The notes beneath the pieces were generated by a model. The model was not told where the DNA came from. It saw nothing but the letters and a program-made list of their open reading frames with translations, and ran no database searches. The position numbers were made by a program, and so were the translations under genes. This document shows positions 25,003-34,212 of a DNA stretch of 64,000 bases, one piece after another. The stretch comes from Ralstonia sp. 25mfcol4.1. Lineage in GTDB: Bacteria; Pseudomonadota; Gammaproteobacteria; Burkholderiales; Burkholderiaceae. Position 1 is the stretch's first letter; each line of letters begins with the position of its first letter. The DNA lies in contig NZ_FNJO01000006.1 of assembly GCF_900104095.1 (NCBI RefSeq), forward strand, positions 248,001-312,000. The letters are read 5' to 3'.

Positions 25003-26748
25003 TCACTGCATCTTCTGCAGGTTGCCCACGCGCACCAGCATCTCCGTGAACATCTGCATGTCCAGGTTCAGGTCGGAGACTTCCTTGTACTCCTTGGCAT
25101 TGTGCGCGGTGTACTTCTTGCCGGGCATGGCGGGGCCGAAGTTGATGGCGTTCGGCATCAGCTTGGCCGTGGTGCTGCCGGCCGTGGGCACCGGCCTGGC
25201 TTCGAGCCCGGTGGTGTCGCCGTAGATGTTCAGCAGCGTGGACAGCCAGGCCCCCTTGGGGTCGCGGGCCATCCAGTCGCCCTGTTCGTGCTGGATCTCC
25301 AGCGCGGTGTGCGTCTGCGCGGCCCAGGCCTGGATGCGCTCGGCGATCTTCGCGCGCAGGGCGTCGGGCGTGGACCCGCGCGGCATGCGCACATTGGCCG
25401 TGACTTCCAGCTTGCCGTTGCGGTCGCGGATCAGCGTTGGCGACATCGTCAGCGGACCCATGAAGTCGTCGCGATAGCCCACATCCATCTTTTCGCCCAG
25501 GTAGCCGGTGCCGTACAGGTCCGTCAGGTAGCGCGTGGCGCGCGCGTACTGGTTGTCCGCGAACGGCACACCCGACGCCTGCAGGAACATCGCCAGGCGC
25601 GGCACGGGGTTCACGCCTTCCTCGGGGCGCGAGCCGTGTGCCGACGAGCCAGTCACCTTTACGTCGATGGCGTCGCCGTTGCGTGCGATATCGATGGTGA
25701 ACTTTCCCTGCGCGGCTTGCTGGGCGATGAAGGCCGCACGCGCCTGCTCCAGCGTCGCGGCCACGGCGTTCAGGTCGCCGCCGGCAATGCGGGCGGTGGC
25801 CGTCTGCGGAATCGCGTTTGCCGATGCGGCGCCGGCCATCGCGACGATGGCGGCCTGCTTGCCGTCGGCGGGCTGGTCCGGAAAGCGCACGGTCAGCGCG
25901 CCAGAGCCTTTTTCGGCCACCACGGCCGGGTACTTGCTGTCGAGCACGATGTTGTACTCGGGCAGGGCGGTCTTGTCGCGGTAGTACTTCATGCCGTCGC
26001 CGCCGGTTTCCTCGGTCGTCTCGATCATCAGGCGAATCGTGCGCGCCAGCGGCACGCCGCTCTCGCGCACGGTCTTCATGGCGAAGAGCGCCGCCGCAAT
26101 CGATCCCTTGTCGTCGATGGTGCCGCGGCCGTAGAGGTAATCGCCCACGCGCGTGACCTGGAACGGGTCGAGCTTCGTGCCGTCGTCGAGCACCCATTCG
26201 TCGGCCACCACGGGCACCACGTCGGCGTGCGTGAGGATGCCGAAGGTTTCCTTGCCCTGGCCCGGCAGGGTCACCTCGAACACGCGGTTGTCGACATTGC
26301 GGAACTGCAGCCCGAAATCCTTCGCCATGCGCTCGACGACCTTGCCGAACGCGATGATGGCGGGGTTTTCGTGCTGCGGCACCTTGTCGTCGCGTACGGT
26401 GCGCAGCGCCACCATCTCGGTGATGGTGTCGAGCACCGCCTGGTGGTTATGCACGCGGTTGTAGATGCCCAGCAGGCGCCCGATGTTGACCAGGTCGTCG
26501 CCCTTGAGCGGCCGCTTGGCCCGATAGGCGCGTACCGAGCCGGCCAGTTTCGGGTCGGCCCTGACGGCAGCGTCCAGGAACGCGTCGAAGCTGGCGGGCG
26601 GGGTGGCCGTGGCGCTGGCCACCAGCTGGTCGAGCTGGGGCTTGGCCAGCGGGGCGGCGACGACGCCGGGGGCGCTCGTGGCGCCGAGGGCGAACAGGGT
26701 GGCGGCCAGCAGGGTCGCGGCGGGTAGCCGGATGGGCAGGCGAGTCAT
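25003..26748 (-). CDS. Exported M20-family dipeptidase (PepV-like)
   Basis: 581 residues with a signal peptide at about 1-35 (LPAATLLAATLFALGATSAPGVVAA), so the enzyme should be periplasmic. The metallopeptidase core has the M20 zinc ligands: HADVVPV, YGRGTIDDKG (bridging Asp), ETTEETGGDG (Glu pair), SSAHGSRPEEG and TAHNAKE near the C-terminus. It probably cleaves dipeptides or related amides. CDS start at ATG 26748 is preceded by AAGGGA; ATGs at 26766 and 26820 are less likely. It diverges from the peroxiredoxin-glutaredoxin gene. Confidence 0.9.
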   Translation of the reverse strand: MTRLPIRLPAATLLAATLFALGATSAPGVVAAPLAKPQLDQLVASATATPPASFDAFLDAAVRADPKLAGSVRAYRAKRPLKGDDLVNIGRLLGIYNRVHNHQAVLDTITEMVALRTVRDDKVPQHENPAIIAFGKVVERMAKDFGLQFRNVDNRVFEVTLPGQGKETFGILTHADVVPVVADEWVLDDGTKLDPFQVTRVGDYLYGRGTIDDKGSIAAALFAMKTVRESGVPLARTIRLMIETTEETGGDGMKYYRDKTALPEYNIVLDSKYPAVVAEKGSGALTVRFPDQPADGKQAAIVAMAGAASANAIPQTATARIAGGDLNAVAATLEQARAAFIAQQAAQGKFTIDIARNGDAIDVKVTGSSAHGSRPEEGVNPVPRLAMFLQASGVPFADNQYARATRYLTDLYGTGYLGEKMDVGYRDDFMGPLTMSPTLIRDRNGKLEVTANVRMPRGSTPDALRAKIAERIQAWAAQTHTALEIQHEQGDWMARDPKGAWLSTLLNIYGDTTGLEARPVPTAGSTTAKLMPNAINFGPAMPGKKYTAHNAKEYKEVSDLNLDMQMFTEMLVRVGNLQKMQ

Positions 26749-26842
26749 GGAGCGGTGTCCCTTCATGGTTTTTGTGTGCCCGCATGATAGCGACGCCCAT
26801 GTGCGAGCGGAAGCATTCAAAACCCTGCTCGATAGTCAAAAG

Positions 26843-26862
26843 CAATCGGATTCCTCCGATTG
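26843..26862. promoter_or_regulatory. Palindrome in the peptidase/peroxiredoxin divergent region
   Basis: CAATCGGA and TCCGATTG are perfect 8-bp arms around TTCC. It lies 121 bp upstream of the peroxiredoxin-glutaredoxin start. OxyR-like ATAG words lie on either side (26832, 26866), but the full OxyR pattern is not met, so the binding protein is open. Confidence 0.45.
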
Positions 26863-26983
26863 ATCATAGAAAGTTTTAATCGGGTTGGTTGAGACAATGA
26901 ATTTTACGGATCACATTCAGACCGCGAAAATCCACTCCATCGCCACGACATGTGGCGCCAAACCAACCCAAGGAGTGATTCCG

Positions 26984-27718
26984 ATGCTGCAATCCCGTGA
27001 AGGCCAACGCGTTCCGAATGTGACGTTTCGTGTCCGTGAAAACAACGAATGGAAGGACGTGACCACGGCTGAACTGTTCAACGGCAAGACCGTGGCCGTG
27101 TTCTCGCTGCCGGGCGCCTTCACCCCGACGTGTTCGTCGACCCACCTGCCGCGCTACAACGAACTGGCCCCGGCGTTCCGGGCCGCCGGTGTGGACACCA
27201 TCCTGTGTGTGTCGGTCAACGACACCTTCGTGATGAACGAGTGGGCCAAGGACCAGGAGTCCGAAAACATCGTGATGATCCCCGACGGCAACGGCGAATT
27301 CACCGACGGCATGGGCATGCTGGTGGACAAGGCTGACCTGGGGTTCGGCAAGCGCAGCTGGCGCTATTCGATGGTCGTGAAGGATGGGGTGGTGGACAAG
27401 ATGTTCATCGAGCCGGAAGAGCCGGGCGACCCGTTCAAGGTGTCCGACGCCGACACGATGCTGAACTACATCGCGCCGAACGCGAAGCGTCCTGACCAGG
27501 TGGTGGTGTTCTCGAAGGTGGGCTGTTCGCACTGCGCAAAGGCCAAGCAACTGCTGCAGGACAAGGGCTACGAGTACATCGACGTGCCGCTGGACAACAA
27601 GATCCGCGGCAAGGTGCTGGGCGCCATGTCCGGCGAGATGACCGCGCCGCAGGTGTTCATCAACGGCAAGCTCGTTGGCGGCGCCGCCGCGCTGGAACAG
27701 TACCTGGCTGCCGCCTGA
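26984..27718 (+). CDS. Peroxiredoxin-glutaredoxin fusion protein
   Basis: 244 residues. Residues 1-165 are a Prx5-type peroxiredoxin with the peroxidatic C50 in PGAFTPTC. Residues 170-244 are a glutaredoxin with the active site C181-S-H-C184 and the cis-proline motif TAPQVFI (220-226). In Haemophilus and Neisseria such hybrids reduce H2O2 and alkyl peroxides using glutathione. AAGGAG lies 8 nt before ATG 26984; the frame runs back to 26885 but that part is not conserved in look. The next gene, 208 bp downstream on the same strand, is a dihydrolipoamide-dehydrogenase-like flavoprotein that might serve the same redox pathway. Confidence 0.95.
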   Translation: MLQSREGQRVPNVTFRVRENNEWKDVTTAELFNGKTVAVFSLPGAFTPTCSSTHLPRYNELAPAFRAAGVDTILCVSVNDTFVMNEWAKDQESENIVMIPDGNGEFTDGMGMLVDKADLGFGKRSWRYSMVVKDGVVDKMFIEPEEPGDPFKVSDADTMLNYIAPNAKRPDQVVVFSKVGCSHCAKAKQLLQDKGYEYIDVPLDNKIRGKVLGAMSGEMTAPQVFINGKLVGGAAALEQYLAAA

Positions 27719-27926
27719 TCCTCCCGCCCGGGCCCGGCTCCCCCGGCTGGTGTCCTGGGCACCTTTTCCCGCCCCCGCAACGCTCCCGCAACCTTCCGCC
27801 GGGCACCGGCGGCGCGGGCCGGCAGTCGCCGGACCCGATGGCATCGCCTTCGCCGCGCCATGGCGAGGACGGTGCCATCCCATCCGCCGATTGATCGCAA
27901 AGCAGACTCACGAACAGGAAACGCAC

Positions 27927-29333
27927 ATGAAAACGATTCAGACCGACGTGGCAGTGATTGGCGCAGGAACCGCCGGGCTGGCAGCGTATCGCGCGGCCAT
28001 CGCCGCAGGCAAGCGTGCCGTCGTCATCGAGGGCGGCGCCTACGGCACCACCTGCGCCCGAGTCGGCTGCATGCCGTCGAAGCTGCTGATCGCGGCAGCC
28101 GAGGCCGCCCACGAGGCGCGCCATACCGCCGCATTCGGGGTACATGTGGACGGCCCGGTGCGCATCGACGGCCGCCAGGTCATGGACCGCGTACGCAGCG
28201 AGCGTGACCGCTTCGTGGGCTTCGTGGTGCGCGGCGTCGACAACATTCCCGAGGAAGACCGTCTGCGCGGTTACGCACAGTTCATCGACAACACGGTGCT
28301 GCAGGTGGGCGCCAATACCGTGGTGCGAGCCAGCCGCGTGGTGATTGCCACCGGCTCGCGTCCGGCCGTGCCGCCGGCGTTCACGGTGTTCGGTGACCGC
28401 CTGATCGTCAACGACGACGTGTTCTCGTGGCAGGACCTGCCCGCCAGCGTGGCCGTGTTCGGCCCCGGCGTGATCGGGCTGGAACTGGGCCAGGCGCTGT
28501 CCCGGCTGGGCGTGCGGGTCCGCGTGTTCGGCGTCGGCGGCGGCGTTGGCCCGTTATCCGATCCCGAGATCCGGGCTTACGCGGCCAGGACGTTCAATGC
28601 GGAGTTTTCGCTGCTGCCCGATGCCAACGTGACCGATATGCGCCGCGAGGGCGACGAAGCGGTGATCACGTTCCAGGGCGAGGACGGCAAGCCGGTGACC
28701 GAGCGCTTTGCGTACGTGCTGGCTGCCACGGGACGTCGGCCGAACATCGACAACCTGGCGTTGGAAAACACGGCGCTGGAACTGGATGCCCGTGGCGTGC
28801 CGGTGTTCGATCCGGTCACGCTGCAGTGTGGCAATGCGGCGGTATTCATCGCCGGTGACGCCAACAACGTGCTGCCGCTGCTGCACGAGGCGGCCGACGA
28901 GGGCCGGATCGCCGGCGAGAACGCCGCGCACTGGCCGAACCTGCGTCCGCTGGCGCGCCGCGCGCCGATCGCCGTGGTGTTCTCCGATCCGCAGATCGCC
29001 ATGGTGGGCAAGCGTCATGCGGATCTGATCCCGGGCCGCTTCGTGACCGGTGAAGTCAGCTTCGAGGATCAGGGCCGCAGCCGTGTGATGCTGAAGAACC
29101 GGGGGCTGATGCACATCTATGCCGACCGGGCCACGGGCCGCTTCCTGGGTGCCGAATGGATCGGGCCGCGCGCCGAAAACATCGCGCATCTGCTGGCGTG
29201 GGCGTACCAGCAGAACCTGACGATCTCGCAGATGCTGGCCATGCCGTTCTATCACCCGGTGGTGGAAGAGGGCCTGCGTACCGCACTGCGCGATGCGGAG
29301 GCCAAGCTGACGCAACTGAAGGTGGCAGCCTGA
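27927..29333 (+). CDS. Dihydrolipoamide-dehydrogenase-like pyridine nucleotide-disulfide oxidoreductase
   Basis: 468 residues. FAD motif IGAGTAG (11-17); redox disulfide C43-x4-C48 in TTCARVGCMPSK; NAD motif VFGPGVIGLELG; second FAD motif FIAGDANN; dimer-domain base in HPVVEEG near residue 447. It matches dihydrolipoamide dehydrogenase, but no 2-oxoacid dehydrogenase genes are nearby and no lipoyl domain is attached. Its place after the Prx-Grx gene suggests it may recycle a disulfide in peroxide defence, which is inference. An AGGAAACGC site precedes the ATG. Confidence 0.92.
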   Translation: MKTIQTDVAVIGAGTAGLAAYRAAIAAGKRAVVIEGGAYGTTCARVGCMPSKLLIAAAEAAHEARHTAAFGVHVDGPVRIDGRQVMDRVRSERDRFVGFVVRGVDNIPEEDRLRGYAQFIDNTVLQVGANTVVRASRVVIATGSRPAVPPAFTVFGDRLIVNDDVFSWQDLPASVAVFGPGVIGLELGQALSRLGVRVRVFGVGGGVGPLSDPEIRAYAARTFNAEFSLLPDANVTDMRREGDEAVITFQGEDGKPVTERFAYVLAATGRRPNIDNLALENTALELDARGVPVFDPVTLQCGNAAVFIAGDANNVLPLLHEAADEGRIAGENAAHWPNLRPLARRAPIAVVFSDPQIAMVGKRHADLIPGRFVTGEVSFEDQGRSRVMLKNRGLMHIYADRATGRFLGAEWIGPRAENIAHLLAWAYQQNLTISQMLAMPFYHPVVEEGLRTALRDAEAKLTQLKVAA

Positions 29334-29390
29334 AGCCTGAAGACCGATGACTGAAGGGCAGGTGGCGCAGACGCGCTGCCTGCCCTTTTG

Positions 29391-30368
29391 CTATCGAGCC
29401 TCCACGCGCCTTGCGGCCCGGGCGCCACGCAGTTCCATCCACGCATAGGCCGACGTGGCCAACACCATCGGCAGAAGGTAGTACAACGCCCGGTAGGCAA
29501 TCAGGGCGGCCACCACGATGTGCTCCGGCGCAACGGGGCGCAGCAGCACCACGAACACACTTTCGAGTACACCGATGCCGGCCGGGATGTGCGCCAGCGC
29601 GCCCGCCACCGCACCCACCAGCAGGGCGGCCAGCGCCTGGGGCAGGCTGACCGCCTTGGGCAGCAGCAGATCGATAATGCACGCCAGCACGATCCAGTTG
29701 GCGATCGACAGCACGTTCTGCAGCAGCGCAAAGCGGAAGCCAGGCAGCCGGAACACATGCCGGCCAAACCGCACGCTGCGCGTTTTGGCTTTGGCGCAGG
29801 CCAGCCAGTACAACAGGCCGCAAGCCAGCATTGCCGCGCCCACGGCGCGCAGCATCCATGGCGTGATGCCCCAGTCCGCCGGCAGCGGCGGCGGTGCCAG
29901 CGTTAGTACCCCGCCGGCCAGCAGCATGTAGCCCGTCCAGTTGGTGATGATGGCGATGGTGTAGATGCCCGCCACCTGGGATCCGCTGACGTTGGCGCGC
30001 GAATAGAGCCGCAGCCGCATGCCCAGCCCGCCTACCATCGCCCCCACGTTGAGGTTGAAGACATAGGCGATGAAGGCAATCAGCATGACGCGGGGCGTGG
30101 ACAGGTGATGCCCGGTGTAGCGGCGCCCAAGCAGGTCGAACGACGCGTGCAGCGAGAAGCTGACGCACGCCAGCCCGAGCACCGGCAGTAGCGTTGCGGC
30201 GTCGTACTGCTTCAGCGCCTGCAGAACCTGCGCCCAATCGACGCCACTCAGGCTCCGGTAGATCAGGTAGATCACCAGCGCCACGAACACCAGCCCCGCC
30301 ACACGCTTGACGATGGACCATCGGATATTGCGCCGCAGGCTGCGGCGCAGGCTGGCGGCGGTCGTCAT
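29391..30368 (-). CDS. ybhN: YbhN-like inner-membrane protein (UPF0104, LPG-synthase TM family)
   Basis: 325 residues with about eight membrane helices. It has VFNLNVGAMVGGLGMRLRLYSRANVSGSQVAGI and AHIPAGIGVLESVFV, the marks of the UPF0104 / lysylphosphatidylglycerol-synthase transmembrane family. The start at 30368 overlaps the clsB stop codon by 4 bp (ATGA), so translation is coupled; the longer frame up to 30533 is not needed. In E. coli the order ybhP-clsB-ybhN is the same. YbhN-like proteins have been tied to phospholipid movement, which fits a partner of cardiolipin synthase. Confidence 0.9.
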   Translation of the reverse strand: MTTAASLRRSLRRNIRWSIVKRVAGLVFVALVIYLIYRSLSGVDWAQVLQALKQYDAATLLPVLGLACVSFSLHASFDLLGRRYTGHHLSTPRVMLIAFIAYVFNLNVGAMVGGLGMRLRLYSRANVSGSQVAGIYTIAIITNWTGYMLLAGGVLTLAPPPLPADWGITPWMLRAVGAAMLACGLLYWLACAKAKTRSVRFGRHVFRLPGFRFALLQNVLSIANWIVLACIIDLLLPKAVSLPQALAALLVGAVAGALAHIPAGIGVLESVFVVLLRPVAPEHIVVAALIAYRALYYLLPMVLATSAYAWMELRGARAARRVEAR

Positions 30369-31612
30369 GGGCTGTCTTGCTGCGTCTGGCGCACCATCGG
30401 CTCCGCCGATGCGATGTCGGGTACTGGCACCGGCGACACGATTTTGGGGGTGTGTGCCGGCAGCCAACCTGCCCACGCCGGAAACTTGCGCAGGAAATGG
30501 AAGATCAGCGGCGTGGCGATGCCATGCCACCACGCACCGCGCGGCGTCGAATCGGCGCAGACCTCGGAGCAGCGCGCGGACATCAGGTCGCGCAGGTTGT
30601 CCCGCAGCGATGCCACGAACGCGGTGTCGCGGATCACGAGGTTGGCTTCGAGGTTCAGCGACAGGCTCAGCGGGTCGAGGTTGCTCGATCCCACCGTGGC
30701 CCAGTCGTCGTCCACCACGGCCACCTTGCTGTGGTTGGGCCGCTCGCAGTATTCGAAAATGCGCACGCCCGATTCGCGCAGGTGCGCGTAAAGCATGTCA
30801 ACGGTTCGCTTGACCCATAGCATGTCCGGCCGGCCCTGAAGCACCAGTCGCACATCGACGCCCCGCTGCGCGGCGTTGCAGATCGCCTGCAGCAGCCGGT
30901 AGCCTGGCAGGAAATAGGCGTTGGCGATCACGATCTGGTGTCGCGCCGAGCGAATCGCCGCCAGATATTGCTGTTCGATGTCATTGCGGTGTGCCTGGTT
31001 GTCGCGTGTGACGAAGAGCACGGAGCCGGGCGCGGCACGCACGGGTTGGGGCGGCAGCGCCGGCGGGATCGGTGCGCGGGGCTGCCTGGCGGGCCGGTCG
31101 CCACTGGCTTCGAGCATGAAGGCGTGGATGATGCGCGCGGCCGGGCCTTGCACCTCGACGGCATAGTCCTGCTTGGCGGACGGACTGGCCTCGACCAGAT
31201 GCTCGACTGACAGGTTGATCCCGCCCACGAACGCGAGTTCGCCGTCGATGGCCACCAGCTTGCGGTGCAGCCGCCGGAAGAGATTGGTCCGCTTGCCCAG
31301 CAGCCGGCGCCCCGGCGCAAACACGCGCACCACGACGCCGGCTTCCGCCAGCTTCGCAACGTAGTCGGGCGACAGGTCGGCCGTGCCGAATCCGTCCACG
31401 GTCATGCTGACCGCTACGCCACGGCGCGCGGCCGCCGCCAGCGCATCGCCAAGCTGCCTGCCGACCTCATCCTCGAACAGGATGAACGTTTCCAGCAGCA
31501 CGCTATGGCGCGCCGCCCCGATGGCGGCCATCAGGCGCGGGAAGTATTCGTCGCCGTTTTCCAGCAACTGCAGGCGGTTTCCGGTGGTCCATGCTTGCTC
31601 CATTTCGGGCAT
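30365..31612 (-). CDS. clsB: Cardiolipin synthase B (phospholipase D superfamily)
   Basis: About 415 residues with two HKD motifs, the mark of the PLD superfamily: HRKLVAIDGELAFVGGINLS and NHSKVAVVDDDWATVGSSNLDPLSLSLNLEANL. The N-terminus has NRLQLLENGDEYFPRLMAAIGAARHSVLLETFILFEDEVG. It makes cardiolipin from phosphatidylglycerol and another phospholipid at the inner membrane. Both ATG 31612 (MPEMEQ) and ATG 31603 (MEQAW) are possible; neither has a strong ribosome-binding site. A frame open to 32245 overlaps the divergent amidotransferase gene and is not real. It is followed by ybhN with a 4-bp overlap. Confidence 0.92.
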   Translation of the reverse strand: MPEMEQAWTTGNRLQLLENGDEYFPRLMAAIGAARHSVLLETFILFEDEVGRQLGDALAAAARRGVAVSMTVDGFGTADLSPDYVAKLAEAGVVVRVFAPGRRLLGKRTNLFRRLHRKLVAIDGELAFVGGINLSVEHLVEASPSAKQDYAVEVQGPAARIIHAFMLEASGDRPARQPRAPIPPALPPQPVRAAPGSVLFVTRDNQAHRNDIEQQYLAAIRSARHQIVIANAYFLPGYRLLQAICNAAQRGVDVRLVLQGRPDMLWVKRTVDMLYAHLRESGVRIFEYCERPNHSKVAVVDDDWATVGSSNLDPLSLSLNLEANLVIRDTAFVASLRDNLRDLMSARCSEVCADSTPRGAWWHGIATPLIFHFLRKFPAWAGWLPAHTPKIVSPVPVPDIASAEPMVRQTQQDSP

Positions 31613-31846
31613 GTAGCACGAATGGTGCCCGCCGGAGGACAGGCCTGCGCAGCCCGCCAGCGGCCGGAAAGGTGATGAATCAGACCTGTGCCGGGTGTTT
31701 GGCAGGGCCGATTGATGCGCGATCCCGGGCAGCCGATGTAGGAATTGCCACAGGACGGCCACGCGGATTGCGCTGCGACAGCATCCTCGCGGGCCACTTG
31801 CTATGCTGAAGTGAAGATCCCGCACTGACTGACTGGAGGAGGCATC

Positions 31847-32698
31847 ATGTGCCGCTGGCTGGCCTATTCGGGCCGTTCCGTTCCGATGGAGGCAGTGTTG
31901 TTTCAGCCCGAGCATTCGCTGATAGACCAGAGCCTGAATTCCCGCCTCGGACATACCACGACCAATGGCGACGGCTTCGGCGTCGGCTGGTACGGGCGGC
32001 ATTCCGAGTTGCCGTTCCGCTATCGGTGCCTGCATCCGGCCTGGAGCGACACCAACCTGCGCGAGGCCGCACGGGCGGTGCGGGCGCCGCTGTTCGTGGC
32101 GCATATACGGGCCGCCACGGGTACGCCAACCCAGGAAACCAACTGTCACCCGTTCCGGTTTGGACGCTGGCTGTTTGCTCACAACGGGCTCATCCGCGAC
32201 TACCCGCTGGTGCGGCGCGACCTGATGATGTCCGTGGCGCCGCACCTGTTCCGGTGGATCGAGGGCTCGACTGATTCCGAGGTGATGTTCTTCCTGGCCC
32301 TGACATTCGGCCTGGAGCGGGACCCGCAGGGTGCGCTGGAGCAGATGGTAGGGCTGATCGAGTCAGTCGGGCATCGCCACGATATCGAGCACCCGATCAA
32401 CATGACCGTCTGCGTGACCGACGGGCAGCAGATCGTGGCGGCGCGCTATTCAAGTGAACGCGATTCCCGCTCGCTGTTCCATAGCACGTCGTTTCGCCAG
32501 TTGCGGGCGCTCTATCCCGATGACCCGCGCATCATCGCTGCCGGCGACGATGCCTTCCTGGTGTTGTCCGAGCCGCTGATCGACGTGCAGGGCGTGTGGG
32601 AAGAGATCCCGGAGTCCACCATGCTGGTGGCACGGCGCGGCGATATCCAGCAGCGTTGTTTCACGCCCCGGTTGCCGGATCAGGATTGGGCGCGGTGA
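31847..32698 (+). CDS. Class II glutamine amidotransferase (YafJ/EgtC-like)
   Basis: 283 residues beginning MCRWLAYSG, with C2 becoming the N-terminal nucleophile after Met removal. Further marks: TTTNGDGFGVGWYG (38-51), FVAHIRAATGTPTQETNCHPF, FAHNGLI and STDSEVMFFLAL. It should be an Ntn hydrolase that cleaves the gamma-amide of glutamine or a gamma-glutamyl compound. No ergothioneine genes or synthase partner lie nearby, so the role is open. GGAGGAGGC precedes the ATG. It diverges from clsB. Confidence 0.92.
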   Translation: MCRWLAYSGRSVPMEAVLFQPEHSLIDQSLNSRLGHTTTNGDGFGVGWYGRHSELPFRYRCLHPAWSDTNLREAARAVRAPLFVAHIRAATGTPTQETNCHPFRFGRWLFAHNGLIRDYPLVRRDLMMSVAPHLFRWIEGSTDSEVMFFLALTFGLERDPQGALEQMVGLIESVGHRHDIEHPINMTVCVTDGQQIVAARYSSERDSRSLFHSTSFRQLRALYPDDPRIIAAGDDAFLVLSEPLIDVQGVWEEIPESTMLVARRGDIQQRCFTPRLPDQDWAR

Positions 32699-32720
32699 CA
32701 GGCCCAGCGCAGAAGTACGC

Positions 32721-32750
32721 TGTCTCGGAGACAGACCTGTCTACTATAAT
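32721..32750 (+). promoter_or_regulatory. tetR promoter with operator matching the DUF1348 promoter
   Basis: A perfect -10 TATAAT (32745-32750) directly follows AGACAGACCTGTCTAC (32729-32744). This differs from the second DUF1348 operator at one base. TGTCTCGGAGACA (32721-32733), also palindromic, overlaps it. No good -35 is present. The arrangement fits autorepression by the TetR gene at 32783. Confidence 0.7.
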
Positions 32751-32782
32751 GGCAGCGTTTTCGCTGAACCTTGTACCCCGCC

Positions 32783-33364
32783 ATGGCCACCCCTTCCGCT
32801 CGCGACCGCATACTCGACACCGCCGCACGCCTGTTTTATCGCGATGGCTACCGTGCCACCGGCATCGACCGCATCATTGCCGAATCGGGCGTGGCCAAAA
32901 TGTCGTTATATCGACACTTCGCCTCGAAGAACGATCTGATCTTCGAATACCTGCAGCGACGCCATGACTTCTGGATGGACTGGTTTGAATCGAGCGTGCG
33001 ACGCCGGCTGGCAGCGCGGCCCAATCTTGACGTAATGGCCGATACGCTGGGCGAATGGTTCGACGGCGAGGATTTTCGCGGCTGCGCCTTTATCAATATG
33101 GTGGCGGAGTCGGGCGGGGGTGCCGGTGACGACCCCCGGCTGTTGGAGCAGGCCGTGTCGCACAAGGCGTCGTTGCAGGATTTTGTCCGGGTGATCGCCA
33201 AAGAACTGGGACTGGATCAGCCCGAGGCGGTCGCCGAAGAGGCGATTATCTGTATCGAGGGGATGATCGTGCGCGCGCAGACCACCCATGATGCGGCTGT
33301 GGTGCGCGCGGGGCGGCACACGCTTGCCCGGCTGCACGCGGCATTTACCGGGTATGAGGACTGA
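32783..33364 (+). CDS. TetR/AcrR-family regulator
   Basis: 193 residues. The helix-turn-helix spans about 5-52 (SARDRILDTAARLFYRDGYRATGIDRIIAESGVAKMSLYRHFASKNDLI). The C-terminal domain (GEWFDGEDFRGCAFINMVAESG) is of the type common in TetR proteins next to NTF2-like or oxidoreductase genes. The start is ATG 32783; a TTG 12 bp upstream is in frame. It has its own TATAAT promoter with an overlapping palindrome. The same palindrome flanks the DUF1348 gene 8 kb away, so that gene is its most likely target. Confidence 0.92.
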   Translation: MATPSARDRILDTAARLFYRDGYRATGIDRIIAESGVAKMSLYRHFASKNDLIFEYLQRRHDFWMDWFESSVRRRLAARPNLDVMADTLGEWFDGEDFRGCAFINMVAESGGGAGDDPRLLEQAVSHKASLQDFVRVIAKELGLDQPEAVAEEAIICIEGMIVRAQTTHDAAVVRAGRHTLARLHAAFTGYED

Positions 33365-33384
33365 CGCCAGTCCTCGTTGCATCG

Positions 33385-33957
33385 TTAGCCACGCCGGAAA
33401 TACACCTCGGTACCCACCTCGCGCGAGGTTTCGTCGTGCACCATTTCAAAAATGGGGCTCAGCATTTGCCTGATGGTTTCGGCATCGCTCAGGCTGTGAT
33501 GCTCCAACATGATTACCTGGGTATTTTCGAGATTCAGATGCGACAGAATCTCGACTTCGGACCCCTCGGTATCGATTTTCACCAGGTCGCATGAAGGCAG
33601 GCCGCCGGCCGCCACACATTGGACGCGAATGGTCTGGTTTGTCATGCGCGCGCCTTTTGAGAATCCGCCCGTGACGAACATGTCCCCGACGTGAATGTCG
33701 TCCTCGCCCGTTTCAGCGCGAACGGCGCTGGGGGAAATATGGCACCAGGCGCCATCGACGTTTTCACGCAGCTTTTCCACGTTGAATGGCATTGGCTCAT
33801 AGCAGAATACCGTGGCAGATGGCCATTCGCGGTGGGCCCGGAGTGCAAATGCGCCGATATTTGCGCCGATATCGAGCACGGTGCGGGGCGTTATCCGAAT
33901 CGGGACAACAAAATAGTCATTGACCTCGTCATGAAGCCATTGCGGAATCGTGCTCAT
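33385..33957 (-). CDS. FkbM-family SAM-dependent methyltransferase
   Basis: 190 residues. It has SAM motif I VLDIGANIGAFALRAHREWP (36-55), YEPMPFNVEKL and DLVKIDTEGSEVEILSHL, which define FkbM-type O-methyltransferases. Targets in this family are sugars or hydroxyl groups of polyketides and glycans. AAAGGGGCG precedes the ATG at 33957; the frame extends to 33981. It is an isolated gene, somewhat lower in G+C and followed upstream by an AT-rich gap, with no glycan genes near except the OpgC-like protein. The substrate is unknown. Confidence 0.85.
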   Translation of the reverse strand: MSTIPQWLHDEVNDYFVVPIRITPRTVLDIGANIGAFALRAHREWPSATVFCYEPMPFNVEKLRENVDGAWCHISPSAVRAETGEDDIHVGDMFVTGGFSKGARMTNQTIRVQCVAAGGLPSCDLVKIDTEGSEVEILSHLNLENTQVIMLEHHSLSDAETIRQMLSPIFEMVHDETSREVGTEVYFRRG

Positions 33958-34212
33958 TGTTTCGCGCCCCTTTTTTTGCAAGGTAAGGATGGGAAAAGCA
34001 GCGCGAATTATAGGAAAAATTCCAGCAGAAATCGCCGTGCGGTCATTAAGTGAATCGTATTTTCGTAAAACTGCGATTTGACAATAGAAAATCTACGAAA
34101 TAATTATCGAAATATCTGACCGTCCTGGTGAAATTAACGCCTGCCGCGGGCATCACAAATCGTAACTTGCTGAAACACTGTTCTTACAGGTAAACCCTGA
34201 GATCAAGGTAAG

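Noticed and set aside
26832-26870. OxyR site before the Prx-Grx gene
   Set aside because: ATAG words are present but the four-part OxyR pattern with 7-bp spacers is not met. The nearby 8-bp palindrome is reported without naming a regulator.
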